Shown: positions 51,595 through 60,371, counted from the stretch's first letter. The stretch: 64,000 nt of DNA from Chloroflexi bacterium 54-19 (GCA_001898225.1 MKTJ01000057.1:31211-95210), one strand, 5' to 3'. The notes: a model not told the origin generated them from the sequence alone. Translations and numbers: made by a program.

Positions 51595-52527
51595 TTAGCC
51601 TTTGACCGCGCCCCCGGTCAGACCGCGCACCAGGAAGCGTTGCATCATCAGGGAGAAGGCCAGCACCGGCAGGATACTGACCACCGACACCGCTGAAATC
51701 TCGGCCCAGAGCGTCCCTTTGGCCGGGTCCACGAAACTGGCTACCAGGAGCGGCACCGGTTGAGTCTTATCGGTCTGGGTCAACAGCAAGGGCAGGAAAA
51801 ACTCGTTCCAGGCCAGCACCGCCGCGAAGGTCGAGGTCGCCACGATACCGGGGGCCATCAGGGGCAACACGATACGCCGGAAAGCCCCCAACCGGGTGCA
51901 ACCGTCAACCTGGCCCGCTTCTTCGAGTTCGATAGGCAGATCGTCGAAGAAGCCTTTCATCATCCAGACCACGTAGGGCAGTTGGATCAGTTGCATCGCC
52001 AGGATGATACCAACCAGGGTATTGAGCAGACCGAGCGTCTTCAAAATAATGAAAAGCGGTATCGCCAGGACCACCACCGGGAACATACGGAGGGCTAACA
52101 GACCCAGCGAGGCGGCCCGGCTTCCCCTGAACTTGAAGCGCGAGAAACTGTAGGAGGCCAGCAGCCCGATGACAATCGCCAGGACGGTCGAGCCAGCCGT
52201 TATCAGGATGCTGTTTAGCAGGTAATTTCCCGCGTTAAAATTGCCAAAAGCGTTGGTAAACCCGTCGAAACTTATCTCGGAAGGGATAATTTGGGGCGGG
52301 TCTGCCGTATAGTCACGGGGTAACTTGAAAGCGGTGCCGATTAACCAGAGGAGCGGGATAAGGGTCCAGGCCATGAAGAACAACACGCCCAGGTAGACCA
52401 GCGAGTTATAGCCAAACCGTTTCCAGCGTCCCCTGGTCAGCCCCAACCGGTTTTCTTTCGGGACCGTAGCAGAAGGCCGGATTTCTTGTGGTCTTGCTTC
52501 TTGTAACTTTAGCGCCATAACACCCAA
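51595..52527 (-). CDS. ABC importer permease (MalG type)
   Basis: The 310-residue protein has about six membrane segments and the EAA loop IELEEAGQVDGCTRLGAFRRIVLPLMAPG (about 199-227). It is the second permease of a carbohydrate importer and follows the MalF-type gene by 3 nt. The N-terminal 35 residues are cytoplasmic and basic. As with the importer at 9.5-13 kb, no ATPase gene is adjacent. Confidence 0.92.
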   Translation of the reverse strand: MGVMALKLQEARPQEIRPSATVPKENRLGLTRGRWKRFGYNSLVYLGVLFFMAWTLIPLLWLIGTAFKLPRDYTADPPQIIPSEISFDGFTNAFGNFNAGNYLLNSILITAGSTVLAIVIGLLASYSFSRFKFRGSRAASLGLLALRMFPVVVLAIPLFIILKTLGLLNTLVGIILAMQLIQLPYVVWMMKGFFDDLPIELEEAGQVDGCTRLGAFRRIVLPLMAPGIVATSTFAAVLAWNEFFLPLLLTQTDKTQPVPLLVASFVDPAKGTLWAEISAVSVVSILPVLAFSLMMQRFLVRGLTGGAVKG

Positions 52528-52530
52528 TTT

Positions 52531-53436
52531 CTAAGCTTGTTTTCGTTCGGCCTGGAGTATTTTCAGCAACACCAAACAGACCACCGCGATGATAAAGACC
52601 AGCACGTAAGAGATAAGGGCCGCGTAGCCCATATCGAACCGTTTGAAGCCCAGGACGTAAGCGTAATAGGAGATGGTTTCGGTAGCCGACCCCGGCCCGC
52701 CTTCCGTCAGCGAGTAAATCTGATCGAAAAGCTTGAAAGTGGTCAGGGTTCGCAGCAAAATCACTACCGTCAGCACCGGCATCAGGAGCGGCAGGGTCAG
52801 CCGGAAGAACATCTGGAACTTCCCGGCGCCGTCCACCTTGGCCGCGTCAAAGACCTCAACCGGCAGGTTTTTCAACCCGGCCAGGGTCAGCATCATGACA
52901 AAGGGGATGGTACACCACAACTCCATAATGACCGTGGCCCCAAACGCGCCGTCCGGGCTATCCAGCCAGTGCACCCGCTCGAACCACAACACCCGGCTCA
53001 GAAGCCAGTTAATAAGGCCGTCCTGGTAGTCGAACAGCATCCGAAAATTGAGGCCGACTACCAGGGGCATAACCATCATAGGTGTGATTGCCAGGGCCCG
53101 GAAAATCCGCATCCCTGGCAATTCGTGGTCTAGCAGCAAGGCCGCCAGCACCCCCAGCACCACCGATAACGGGACGCAGACCACCACGTAGCGGAACGAG
53201 TTAAACAGGGCAGTACGAAACCGCTCGTCCTGCAACATGGCATTGAAGTTAGCCAGGCCGCTAAATTTGTTTTGCTGGGGGCGGAGGACGTTATAGTCAA
53301 AGAAACTCAAGCCCAGGGCATATAACACCGGTATAAGGGCCAGGACCGCCAGCACCACAATCAGGGGCGTCAGGAACAGCCACCCGGTCAGGCCGCCGTC
53401 GGGCCGGTAGCGCAACTTAAACACGGAAAGTCTCAA
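52531..53436 (-). CDS. ABC importer permease (MalF type)
   Basis: The 301-residue protein has six membrane segments and the EAA loop VEVFDAAKVDGAGKFQMFFRLTLPLLMPV (about 192-220). It lies 12 nt after the binding-protein gene and pairs with the MalG-type permease downstream. It imports the solute captured by the Tat-exported lipoprotein. Confidence 0.92.
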   Translation of the reverse strand: MRLSVFKLRYRPDGGLTGWLFLTPLIVVLAVLALIPVLYALGLSFFDYNVLRPQQNKFSGLANFNAMLQDERFRTALFNSFRYVVVCVPLSVVLGVLAALLLDHELPGMRIFRALAITPMMVMPLVVGLNFRMLFDYQDGLINWLLSRVLWFERVHWLDSPDGAFGATVIMELWCTIPFVMMLTLAGLKNLPVEVFDAAKVDGAGKFQMFFRLTLPLLMPVLTVVILLRTLTTFKLFDQIYSLTEGGPGSATETISYYAYVLGFKRFDMGYAALISYVLVFIIAVVCLVLLKILQAERKQA

Positions 53437-53448
53437 ATCAAAACCTCA

Positions 53449-55038
53449 CTAACTCTTGTTCTGGACTTCGTATTTGGCATGACCGGCGGCATAGTAACCG
53501 GCTTTATCCAGGATTTGCTTCCAGCTATTGGCGACACTATCCAGGGCGTCTTTCGGCTTGGTCTGGCCGGAATAAGCCTCGGAGAGCTTCAGGTCAAGCG
53601 CCTCCTGTAAAGCCGCGAACTCAGGAATCGGGATTTGCTTGAGAATCTTCCCGGAGCCTTCGTCCATTGCCACTTTCCAGGAAGTTTTCCCGTCGCCCCA
53701 CTTGGCCTGGAAGTCAGGGTTATTGTAGGCGGTCACCATGGTCGGTTCGACGCCGGTCCCGGCCACAGCCTGGGTTACGGCGGTCTCTTCACACGCCAGG
53801 TAACGGGCGCACAGGTAGGCCAGTTCTTGCTGTTTGGTGCTCTTGGTTACGGCCAGCGAAACCCCACCCGGCGAATACTGGCGCGACCCGCCCGGCCCGG
53901 CGGGCAACTTCATGACGCCAAACTTGTCAATCACCTTAGAGTTAGTCTTGTCGAACTGGGCCTTGGTGGCGGTGGTCGAGAACTGTTCGATAAACCCGAC
54001 CTGCCCGGCCAGGAACATTTTGTCGAGGTCGGCAAACCCGATACTGACCGAGTTAGCCGGGCCGACACTCTTCAACTTGGCGGCATATTCGAGAGCGGCC
54101 ACACCTGCCGCGCTGTTGATGGCCGGTTGCCAGTTCTCGTCAAACCAGTCCCCGCCAAAGGAAGCCAGTTTGGTCGCGAAGAACTGCCAAGTGCCGACGC
54201 GGCTCATGCGCGGGGCGAACCCGATAGCCTTGGTGCCGTTGCCGTCGAGGTCCTGGTTGTGCATCTTCTGGGCAATCGCGAAGACATCGTCCCAGGTCGC
54301 GGGTGGGTTGGCCGGGTCGCCGCCGACTTTCTTCAACCAGTCGGTGCGGTAGAACAGCATGTACTGGTCACCGTCGTAGGGGATACCATAGGAGCCGCCG
54401 TTGTACTTGCCGTACCACTTGAACATGTTGACAAGCTGGACTTCGTCAAAATTGTAAGTGGTGTTGAGCTGGGTCAGGTCGGTCAGGTACGGCGCGAAGG
54501 CCCCGAAATTACTACTCGTGACCGAGACCAGGTCGAAGTTCCCGGCGTCGCTGGTGAAGTTCAGGGTTAACTTTTCAAAAATCTCGTTAGGTGGGATGGC
54601 GGTGGTTTCCAGGGATACCCCGGTAGCTTTGGTCCATTCGTCAATTACCGCTTTGAGGGGCGGGCTGGTCCCCACGACCGAAAGGACTAACTTGGAGCCG
54701 CTGTATTTCTTGGCGGCATCCAGGATGGCCGCCTTGGTTTTCAGGGAAGTGCCGGTGCCGGTCGCAGCCGCAGTAGTAGCAGCGGCAGTGGTGGCCGCGC
54801 TGGAAGCAGTCGTTGCGGCGGCGGCAGTGGTAGCTGCTCCGGCGGCTGTAGTAGCCGGGGCTGCCGTGGTGGCCGCAGCGGTCGTGGCTGCTGCCGAGGT
54901 GGTGTTGGTAGTTGCCGGGGTAGCGGTGGCGTCACCACAGGCAGCCAGGATCCCGGTGCCGCCGATAGCAACACCCGCGACGGCTACACCCTTAAGAAAA
55001 CGCCGTCGTGAAAACGAAGCAGGTTTACGCTCCCTCAT
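53449..55038 (-). CDS. ABC importer, sugar-binding lipoprotein with Tat signal and Ala/Thr linker
   Basis: The N-terminus ASFSRRRFLKGVAVAGVAIGG is a twin-arginine signal with a lipobox LAAC (Cys about 34), followed by about 60 residues of Ala/Thr repeats (ATTAAATT type). The mature binding domain (about 100-520) is an extracellular solute-binding protein of family 1. It includes LTLNFTSDAGNFDLVSVTSSNFGAFAPYLTDL and the Trp- and Gly-rich ligand region (GGSYGIPYDGDQYMLFYRTDWLKK). It is the first gene of the long catabolic operon and the most likely reporter of its substrate. Ligand unknown. Confidence 0.92.
   Translation of the reverse strand: MRERKPASFSRRRFLKGVAVAGVAIGGTGILAACGDATATPATTNTTSAAATTAAATTAAPATTAAGAATTAAAATTASSAATTAAATTAAATGTGTSLKTKAAILDAAKKYSGSKLVLSVVGTSPPLKAVIDEWTKATGVSLETTAIPPNEIFEKLTLNFTSDAGNFDLVSVTSSNFGAFAPYLTDLTQLNTTYNFDEVQLVNMFKWYGKYNGGSYGIPYDGDQYMLFYRTDWLKKVGGDPANPPATWDDVFAIAQKMHNQDLDGNGTKAIGFAPRMSRVGTWQFFATKLASFGGDWFDENWQPAINSAAGVAALEYAAKLKSVGPANSVSIGFADLDKMFLAGQVGFIEQFSTTATKAQFDKTNSKVIDKFGVMKLPAGPGGSRQYSPGGVSLAVTKSTKQQELAYLCARYLACEETAVTQAVAGTGVEPTMVTAYNNPDFQAKWGDGKTSWKVAMDEGSGKILKQIPIPEFAALQEALDLKLSEAYSGQTKPKDALDSVANSWKQILDKAGYYAAGHAKYEVQNKS
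54740..54940. repeat. Low-complexity GCN/ACN trinucleotide stretch
   Basis: It encodes the Ala/Thr linker of the binding protein. The period is three bases with variable third positions, and slippage-prone, so length may differ among relatives. Confidence 0.7.
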
Positions 55039-55150
55039 GTTATCTCTCCCTCTTTGGATATAACGGTAAGTGCGAAAATAATCCCCAACCCTGGGGACGG
55101 CAGTTATTAACTTCGAGGGTACTCTCCAGTACCAGGTTTTTATTTAAGTA

Positions 55151-55179
55151 TTGACACAGGGTTTAACTATGTGTATATT
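55151..55179 (+). promoter_or_regulatory. Promoter of the FadR-type regulator operon
   Basis: TTGACA (55151-55156), a 17-bp spacer and TATATT (55174-55179) form a near-consensus sigma70-type promoter reading toward the gene at 55273. A weaker minus-strand pair (TTGACA at 55206-55201 and TAGAAA 17 bp away) would serve the importer operon. Confidence 0.7.
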
Positions 55180-55193
55180 TCTAGCATAGCATC

Positions 55194-55224
55194 AGTCTAA
55201 TGTCAATATGTCAGACATTAGACT
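55194..55224. promoter_or_regulatory. Long palindromic operator between divergent operons
   Basis: AGTCTAATGTC (55194-55204) and GACATTAGACT (55214-55224) are perfect inverted repeats with a 9-bp spacer. ATGTCAGACAT (55208-55218) is a second perfect palindrome around its right half. The site overlaps the -35 of the minus-strand promoter candidate and lies just after the plus-strand -10, so binding would affect both operons. Confidence 0.75.
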
Positions 55225-55272
55225 TTTTAAAAAAGTTTTCAGGGATAATTCAAGACATGTGGGAGGTAGAAT

Positions 55273-56001
55273 TTGGAATTTAAGCGTTTGAATAACGTCA
55301 AACGCTACGAAGAAGTAGTCGAGCAAATCAAAAAAGCAATCTATAACGGGACTTTTGGCATTGGCGCCAAGTTACCCTCCGAAAACGAGATGGTCGTGCA
55401 GTTCGGAGTCAGCCGCAGCGTTATCCGGGAGGCTTTGCGCAGCCTGGAACAGATGGGCCTGGTAACGGTGCGGCAGGGCGCGTCCGGCGGCACTTTTGTC
55501 GGCGACCTCAGCCTGGGGAAAATGGCCGAAGTCTTTACCGTTATGATGAACCTGGACCGTTTCAAGACCAGTCACGTTTACGAGGTGGCCCTGCTGCTCG
55601 AAACCACCGTTGCCGAACTGGCTGCCCGGAACGGGACACCCCAGGACCTCGAATTGCTGGAAGAAAACCTCCTCGACCATTATCACGCCGAATTTCCAGA
55701 GGAGGAAAGGGCAACTCTCGGCTTTCACGTGGCGCTGGCGCGAGCATCCGGCAACCCCTTAATGGAAACTCTTGTGACCGTCCTTATCAATTTAGTCCGG
55801 CGCAATCCCCAGTTGTATCCCTCCGGGCTGGATTTCCCCCACGAGTCCAACCAGGACCACGTGGCAATCCTGGAGGCGGTCAAACGAAAAGACGGCGGGG
55901 AAGCGCGCCGCCTGATGCGAGAACACCTGCTCAAAATCGAAAAAGCGGTCATGGGCCTGGAAACTGCCGAACCTGCTCAACTTTCCACGCCAAACGCCTA
56001 A
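55273..56001 (+). CDS. GntR-family (FadR/FCD) transcriptional regulator
   Basis: The winged HTH (about 8-75) has LPSENEMVVQFGVSRSVIREALRSLEQMGLVTVRQGASGGTFV. An FCD helical domain (about 90-225) follows, with metal-type His/Asp residues (YHAEF, FHVALARASGN). It is divergent from the importer operon and heads the RraA/dehydrogenase/reductase operon, so it likely controls both through the palindrome upstream. The start is TTG at 55273 with GGGAGG upstream. Confidence 0.93.
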   Translation: MEFKRLNNVKRYEEVVEQIKKAIYNGTFGIGAKLPSENEMVVQFGVSRSVIREALRSLEQMGLVTVRQGASGGTFVGDLSLGKMAEVFTVMMNLDRFKTSHVYEVALLLETTVAELAARNGTPQDLELLEENLLDHYHAEFPEEERATLGFHVALARASGNPLMETLVTVLINLVRRNPQLYPSGLDFPHESNQDHVAILEAVKRKDGGEARRLMREHLLKIEKAVMGLETAEPAQLSTPNA

Positions 56002-56022
56002 ACCAAGACAGGACAGAGAAAA

Positions 56023-56679
56023 GTGAACCGGGAAGAACTTTTTACCCACCTGGCCGGGCAAAGCAGCCCGACCATCGCCAACGCTATCGAACAATTTAAA
56101 GTCAGACCAGATGCCGAGGGCTTTACCGGGCCGCAGGTGCGCTGCCTGTTTCCCGACCTGCCCCCGGTCTGCGGTGAAGCCTTTACCATCACCATCCGGC
56201 GGGCCAGCCAGGCCGGGGCCGGGTACGGAATTTTCCCGGTCTACGAGGCCCTTTCCAAAATCGAGGGACCAAAGCTGGTCGTGCTAAAGGATTTGTCGGG
56301 TGGCGCGGCGGCTTTTGCCGGGGAGATTATGGCGGCGACTTTCCTCAAACTGGGGGTCCGGGCCATTATCACCGATGGCTTGGTACGCGACCTGGACGAG
56401 GTGCGCGAAATGGGACTGCACTATTTCGCCGCCGGGACGGTGGCCTCTCACGGCGACCTGACGATTGATAGTATCGGCCAGGTGGTCGAGATTGCCGGGT
56501 TAACAATCAAACCCGGTGATATTCTGCACGGCGATAAGCACGGCCTGGTGGCGCTGCCTGCGTCCGTTCTGGACGAGCTACCGGCGGTGATTGAACAAAT
56601 TCTGGAAAAAGAACAAAAACGCCTGGCCCTGCTCGACGAACCGAATTTCTCGGTCGAGATGTTGCGGCCAAAAAAGTAA
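56023..56679 (+). CDS. RraA-like protein (HMG/CHA-type aldolase)
   Basis: The 218-residue protein has the RraA fold: VLKDLSGGAAAFAGEIMAA with Glu and AIITDGLVRDLDEV with the Arg-Asp pair that binds pyruvate and the metal. Related enzymes are 4-hydroxy-4-methyl-2-oxoglutarate and 4-carboxy-4-hydroxy-2-oxoadipate aldolases of aromatic ring-cleavage pathways; RraA itself inhibits RNase E. In this catabolic setting the aldolase role is more probable. The start is GTG at 56023, 21 nt after the regulator. Confidence 0.85.
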   Translation: MNREELFTHLAGQSSPTIANAIEQFKVRPDAEGFTGPQVRCLFPDLPPVCGEAFTITIRRASQAGAGYGIFPVYEALSKIEGPKLVVLKDLSGGAAAFAGEIMAATFLKLGVRAIITDGLVRDLDEVREMGLHYFAAGTVASHGDLTIDSIGQVVEIAGLTIKPGDILHGDKHGLVALPASVLDELPAVIEQILEKEQKRLALLDEPNFSVEMLRPKK

Positions 56680-56722
56680 ATACACTAACCAGCGACTAAC
56701 AAATCAAACGGAAAATAAAATT

Positions 56723-57697
56723 ATGACCCAGCCTGATGCTTTACAGACGGTGTTGTTTTCGAGCTTTCAGCGTTTCCCGGCCCTGCGCCCGGCGATGGCC
56801 GGTATTGAGAGTTTGCCGGGTGTACGCCTGGTCGGACCCTCCGAGCCGGGCCAGGCCGCTTTCGTACGCGCCGCCGCCGAGGCTTCGATTATCGTGGACC
56901 TGGCCGACCCGGTGGACCGCCACCTTTTGGAAAACGCCCCCAAATTAAAGGGGGTAGTCCGCTGGGGCAGCGGCTACGATTGGGTGGATGTGGAAGCCGC
57001 TCGCGAACGGGGCGTAGTGGTGGCGAACGTACCGGTTATGCCGGAGTCGGTGGCGGAGAGCGCCCTCTTATTAATCCTGGCGCTAGCCCGGCGGCTACCT
57101 CGCCAGCAAAACTTCGCCCGCACCGGCACCCCGGCCAACGATGCCCTGCGCGGGGTCATGCTCCGGCAGCGGACCCTGGGGATTGTCGGGTTGGGCCGGA
57201 TTGGCCGGGCCCTGGCTGAAATGGCCTCGGCCCTGGGTATGCGGGTCAGCGGCTACGACCCCTACATAACGGGTCCGGTCCGGCTGGCGAACGGCCAGGA
57301 AGTGCCGCTGCTCGAACTGGACGAACTCCTGGCCCGCTCTCAATTCGTTTCCCTGCATTGTAACCTGACCCCGGAGACTCATCACCTGCTGGACGAGCGG
57401 CGGTTGAACCTGCTACCGGATGGAGCCTACCTGGTGAATACCGCCAGGGGTGGCCTGGTTGACGAGGTGGCCCTGGCGGCGGCCCTTCAAAAGGGGAAAC
57501 TGGCCGGGGTGGCCCTGGACGTTTTCGAGGAAGAACCGGTCCGACCCGAAAACCCGCTCCTGGCGTTCGATAACGTAATTGGCACGCCCCACTTTATCGC
57601 CCAGACCGTCGAATCGCGGGAAGCCATTGCCGTGGAAGTGGCGGCCGCCGTCAAAGCAATCCTGAATGGCGAGTCACCCCGCTACCGGGTAAATTAG
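56723..57697 (+). CDS. D-2-hydroxyacid dehydrogenase
   Basis: The chain has the NAD-binding LGIVGLGRIGRALAEMA, Arg in YLVNTARGGLVDEVAL, Glu in FEEEPVRPENP and His in GTPHFIAQ. I start it at ATG 56723; an upstream extension overlaps the RraA gene in another frame and is not supported. It is a paralogue of the dehydrogenase at 45500 and may act on a different 2-hydroxyacid of the same pathway. Confidence 0.92.
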   Translation: MTQPDALQTVLFSSFQRFPALRPAMAGIESLPGVRLVGPSEPGQAAFVRAAAEASIIVDLADPVDRHLLENAPKLKGVVRWGSGYDWVDVEAARERGVVVANVPVMPESVAESALLLILALARRLPRQQNFARTGTPANDALRGVMLRQRTLGIVGLGRIGRALAEMASALGMRVSGYDPYITGPVRLANGQEVPLLELDELLARSQFVSLHCNLTPETHHLLDERRLNLLPDGAYLVNTARGGLVDEVALAAALQKGKLAGVALDVFEEEPVRPENPLLAFDNVIGTPHFIAQTVESREAIAVEVAAAVKAILNGESPRYRVN

Positions 57698-57725
57698 ATG
57701 AAATCGAACCAGGGAAAAGAAAGCA

Positions 57726-58364
57726 ATGGCCGAAATTAACCCGCAGGAAATCCCGCCTCGCACCCTCTACCGGCTGATGGTCAGCCTGGTGGTGCCCCGG
57801 CCTGTCGCTTTTACCACCAGCATGAGCGCCGAGGGAGTGGTGAACGCCGCCCCTTTCAGCTACTTTACGATGGCCGGGCACCGGCCTCCGCGCCTGGTGG
57901 TCTGTGTCCACGACCGGGCCGGACAGCCCAAAGATACAGCCCGCAACGCCGCCGAGACCGGCGAGTTCGTGGTGCATATCCTTGACGAAGACCAGGTCGA
58001 AACCGCCAACGCTTCTTCGGGCGACTACCCGGCCCAGGTGAGTGAGGTCGAATTGCTGGGGATGCCCCTGCTACCTTCGCAAATCGTAAAAGTGCCCCGG
58101 CTGGCTTTTTCTCCAGCGGCCTTCGAATGTAAGCTCGAACAACTCGTCCGGCTGGAAGGTTCGCCCGCCACCAACATGTTAATCGGCCAGGTGGTCTGGT
58201 TGCACCTGCGCGACGACCTGACCGGGAGCGACCGGGTTGATTTGGAAAAGTTGCGCCCGGTAGGCCGCCTGGGTGGCGACGACTTCCTGCTGGCGGCGAC
58301 CGGCCAGGTTATCACCATGCCCCGCCCGATACTGGACCCTAATTCCGGCAACGGGGCGCGTTAA
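57726..58364 (+). CDS. Flavin reductase-like FMN-binding protein
   Basis: A split-barrel flavin reductase-like domain covers most of the 212 residues: YRLMVSLVVPRPVAFTTSMSAEGVVNAAPFSYF at the start and a following PPRLVVCVHDRAGQPKDTARNAAETGEFVVHILDE. These proteins bind FMN and reduce flavins or act as partners for monooxygenases. It lies 74 nt upstream of the FAD monooxygenase gene and 28 nt after the dehydrogenase. Confidence 0.88.
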   Translation: MAEINPQEIPPRTLYRLMVSLVVPRPVAFTTSMSAEGVVNAAPFSYFTMAGHRPPRLVVCVHDRAGQPKDTARNAAETGEFVVHILDEDQVETANASSGDYPAQVSEVELLGMPLLPSQIVKVPRLAFSPAAFECKLEQLVRLEGSPATNMLIGQVVWLHLRDDLTGSDRVDLEKLRPVGRLGGDDFLLAATGQVITMPRPILDPNSGNGAR

Positions 58365-58438
58365 CCGGACCTGCTTTTTATACCTGAAACCTGCTTTTAT
58401 GGGTAATGAAACCTGAAGACTCGATGGGGAGGTTGTCC

Positions 58439-59611
58439 TTGAATACGAAATCCTTTTACCCGCTCCTGGTTGTCGGCGGGGGTATCGGTGGCCTGACGAC
58501 AGCCCTGGCCCTGGCCCGGAAAGGTTTCCCGGTCCACCTGATAGAACGTGAAGCGGAATTTGGTGAAATCGGGGCCGGGATCCAGCTTGCCCCCAATGCC
58601 TCAAAGGTGCTCGACCGCCTGGGTGTCCTGGCCGAAATAAGCAAGTACGTGGTCTACCCTGAGGGGATTGTCTGGATGGACGCCGTTTCGGGAAAACACA
58701 TTACCACGCTCGACCTGGGCGAGAATTTTGTAAAGAATTACCGGTATCGCTATTTCGTGATGCACCGCAGCGACCTGCTAACCTGCCTCTTGCAAGCCTG
58801 CCAGCAAAATCCCCTGATTACGCTCGAAACAAGCCGTCCCGTAGTCAGAGTCGAGGACCTGGGGGATGCGGCGCGGGTAACCTGTGCCAATGGAGAAATC
58901 TACGAAACCGAAGCCCTGGTCGCGGCGGACGGTCTTCATTCGGTCGTGCGGGCCCAGTTAATTGACGATAGCGCCCCGGTTTGCTCCGAATTCGTGGCCT
59001 ACCGGGGAGCCATACCGATTGAAGAAATTTCCAATCACGCCGGGTTGAACAATGTCTTTTACTGGGTGGGACCGGATATGCACCTGGTCCAGTATCCGGT
59101 CCGGCGTGGCGAGCTTTATAACCAGGTGGCAGTCTTCAAAAGCAAGCGCTACCGGCCCGGCTCGGACGACTGGGGCACCGTAGACGAACTGGAAGAAAAG
59201 TTCAGCCAGGCCTGCGAAGGGGTCCGCACCGGCCTGGTTAAAATCAAACGTAACCGGCGCTGGCCGCTTTTCGACCGGCTACCCGCCGATAACTGGACCC
59301 GTAACCGGGTCACTTTGATAGGCGATGCCGCCCACCCGATGCTCCAATATATTGCCCAGGGAGCCTGCCAGGCCCTCGAAGATGCCATGTGCCTGGCCGA
59401 TAAAATGGAAGAATTTGGCGGCGATATTCCAAAAACTTTCGCGGCTTACCAGGCCGAGCGGTTTCCCCGCACCGCCAGGGTCCAGACCAGCGCCCGCCAA
59501 TTTGGCGAAATTGCTCATATTGACGGGATGGGCCTGATTTTGCGCAATGCCTATTTTGCCGGGCGCGTCAGTGACGATTTCACCTATACCGATTGGCTTT
59601 ATGGTTACTAA
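58439..59611 (+). CDS. FAD-dependent aromatic monooxygenase (3-hydroxybenzoate 6-hydroxylase-like)
   Basis: The N-terminal Rossmann motif reads LLVVGGGIGGLTTALALARKGF. EFGEIGAGIQLAPNASKVLDRLG follows, typical for the salicylate/3-hydroxybenzoate hydroxylase class, and VTLIGDAAHPMLQYIAQGACQALEDA contains the GD motif of FAD ribityl binding. 3-Hydroxybenzoate 6-hydroxylase would make gentisate, the substrate of the dioxygenase encoded at 39938. Salicylate 1-hydroxylase is an alternative. I choose TTG at 58439 because GGGGAGG lies just upstream; ATG at 58406 gives 11 more residues. Confidence 0.85.
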   Translation: MNTKSFYPLLVVGGGIGGLTTALALARKGFPVHLIEREAEFGEIGAGIQLAPNASKVLDRLGVLAEISKYVVYPEGIVWMDAVSGKHITTLDLGENFVKNYRYRYFVMHRSDLLTCLLQACQQNPLITLETSRPVVRVEDLGDAARVTCANGEIYETEALVAADGLHSVVRAQLIDDSAPVCSEFVAYRGAIPIEEISNHAGLNNVFYWVGPDMHLVQYPVRRGELYNQVAVFKSKRYRPGSDDWGTVDELEEKFSQACEGVRTGLVKIKRNRRWPLFDRLPADNWTRNRVTLIGDAAHPMLQYIAQGACQALEDAMCLADKMEEFGGDIPKTFAAYQAERFPRTARVQTSARQFGEIAHIDGMGLILRNAYFAGRVSDDFTYTDWLYGY

Positions 59612-59826
59612 TTTAACCGCGATGACCGCGGGAAAGGCGAAATCGAACTACCTGTTTATCAGGTCAGGAAGGGGGAAATAGGGGTTTCAACCAGGACCGG
59701 GAGATTGACCAGGAAGAATTGGTTCGTCTCCCGGTAAAATTGGGACCGGGTGAAGGGAAACTCCTTCTTTGGCGAAGACCGGGCCACAAATCCTGGGAGG
59801 AGTAAGGGTTAAAGAAAGTTTGGCTC

Positions 59827-60099
59827 TTACCTGAAAAAATCTTCAATTAACAGGGGTTTGACCTTACAACATTTCCCTGCCGTTCCTTTACAACCTAAAC
59901 CTACGAAACCGCCCCGCTCTAAAACCTGAAACCCTGTTTTTACCTCTTGCTCCGTTACCCGGTAGCCCATGGTGAGTAAGTCAATCACGACTTCATCGCT
60001 TCCTACCGGTTGGGGGTCTCCATTTCTGATAGATAATTCAAAGCGTTCCCTGGCCGCATCGTAGATTACCTGCAATAATTCTCCGCTTATTTCATTCAT
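59827..60099 (-). CDS. Small hypothetical protein with winged-helix-like pattern
   Basis: The 90-residue protein is not recognised. It shows alternating helices and a terminal beta-hairpin-like part (ISGELLQVIYDAARERFEL, then GFQVLERGGFVGLGCKG). CKGTAGKCCKV contains three Cys. It is near a second small protein of similar helix-wing pattern at 60156 on the same strand, so the two may be related and co-transcribed. No function is claimed. Confidence 0.55.
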   Translation of the reverse strand: MNEISGELLQVIYDAARERFELSIRNGDPQPVGSDEVVIDLLTMGYRVTEQEVKTGFQVLERGGFVGLGCKGTAGKCCKVKPLLIEDFFR

Positions 60100-60155
60100 G
60101 GTAAACCCTCACCTTTCCCCGAAATTAAGGTGAAAAGGCCAATATAAACCTTTCT

Positions 60156-60371
60156 TCAAGAGACCCAAATAATGCTTAGGCCCCTCCCGGCTTTCCGGGT
60201 ATTAATCTTGCCCTGGGCCATTAGTACCATCAACGCATAATTAAGGTGTTCCGTTTTAACATCTCCAAGCAACTGGGTTAACTCGTCCAGGCTGAGTGGA
60301 TTCGATGGGGAAACCTGAAAATTTCGGGCTATTTTTATTATCTTGTTTACCAATTCCACCTGATTTTCCAT
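60156..60371 (-). CDS. Small hypothetical protein with winged-helix-like pattern
   Basis: The 71-residue protein has helices (ELVNKIIKIARNF, SLDELTQLLGDVKTEHLNYALMVLMAQGKI) followed by a short basic wing (NTRKAGRGLSIIWV), a pattern of winged-helix DNA-binding domains. It could be a small regulator. It lies 56 nt upstream of the 90-residue gene. Assignment is tentative. Confidence 0.55.
   Translation of the reverse strand: MENQVELVNKIIKIARNFQVSPSNPLSLDELTQLLGDVKTEHLNYALMVLMAQGKINTRKAGRGLSIIWVS

Noticed and set aside
53635..54570. 311-codon frame opposite the binding-protein gene
   Set aside because: Antisense to a clearly conserved lipoprotein; composition follows codon mirror of that gene.
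54458..55063. Ala/Val-rich frame opposite the Ala/Thr linker
   Set aside because: It is the complement of the GCN/ACN repeat in the lipoprotein gene; not an independent protein.
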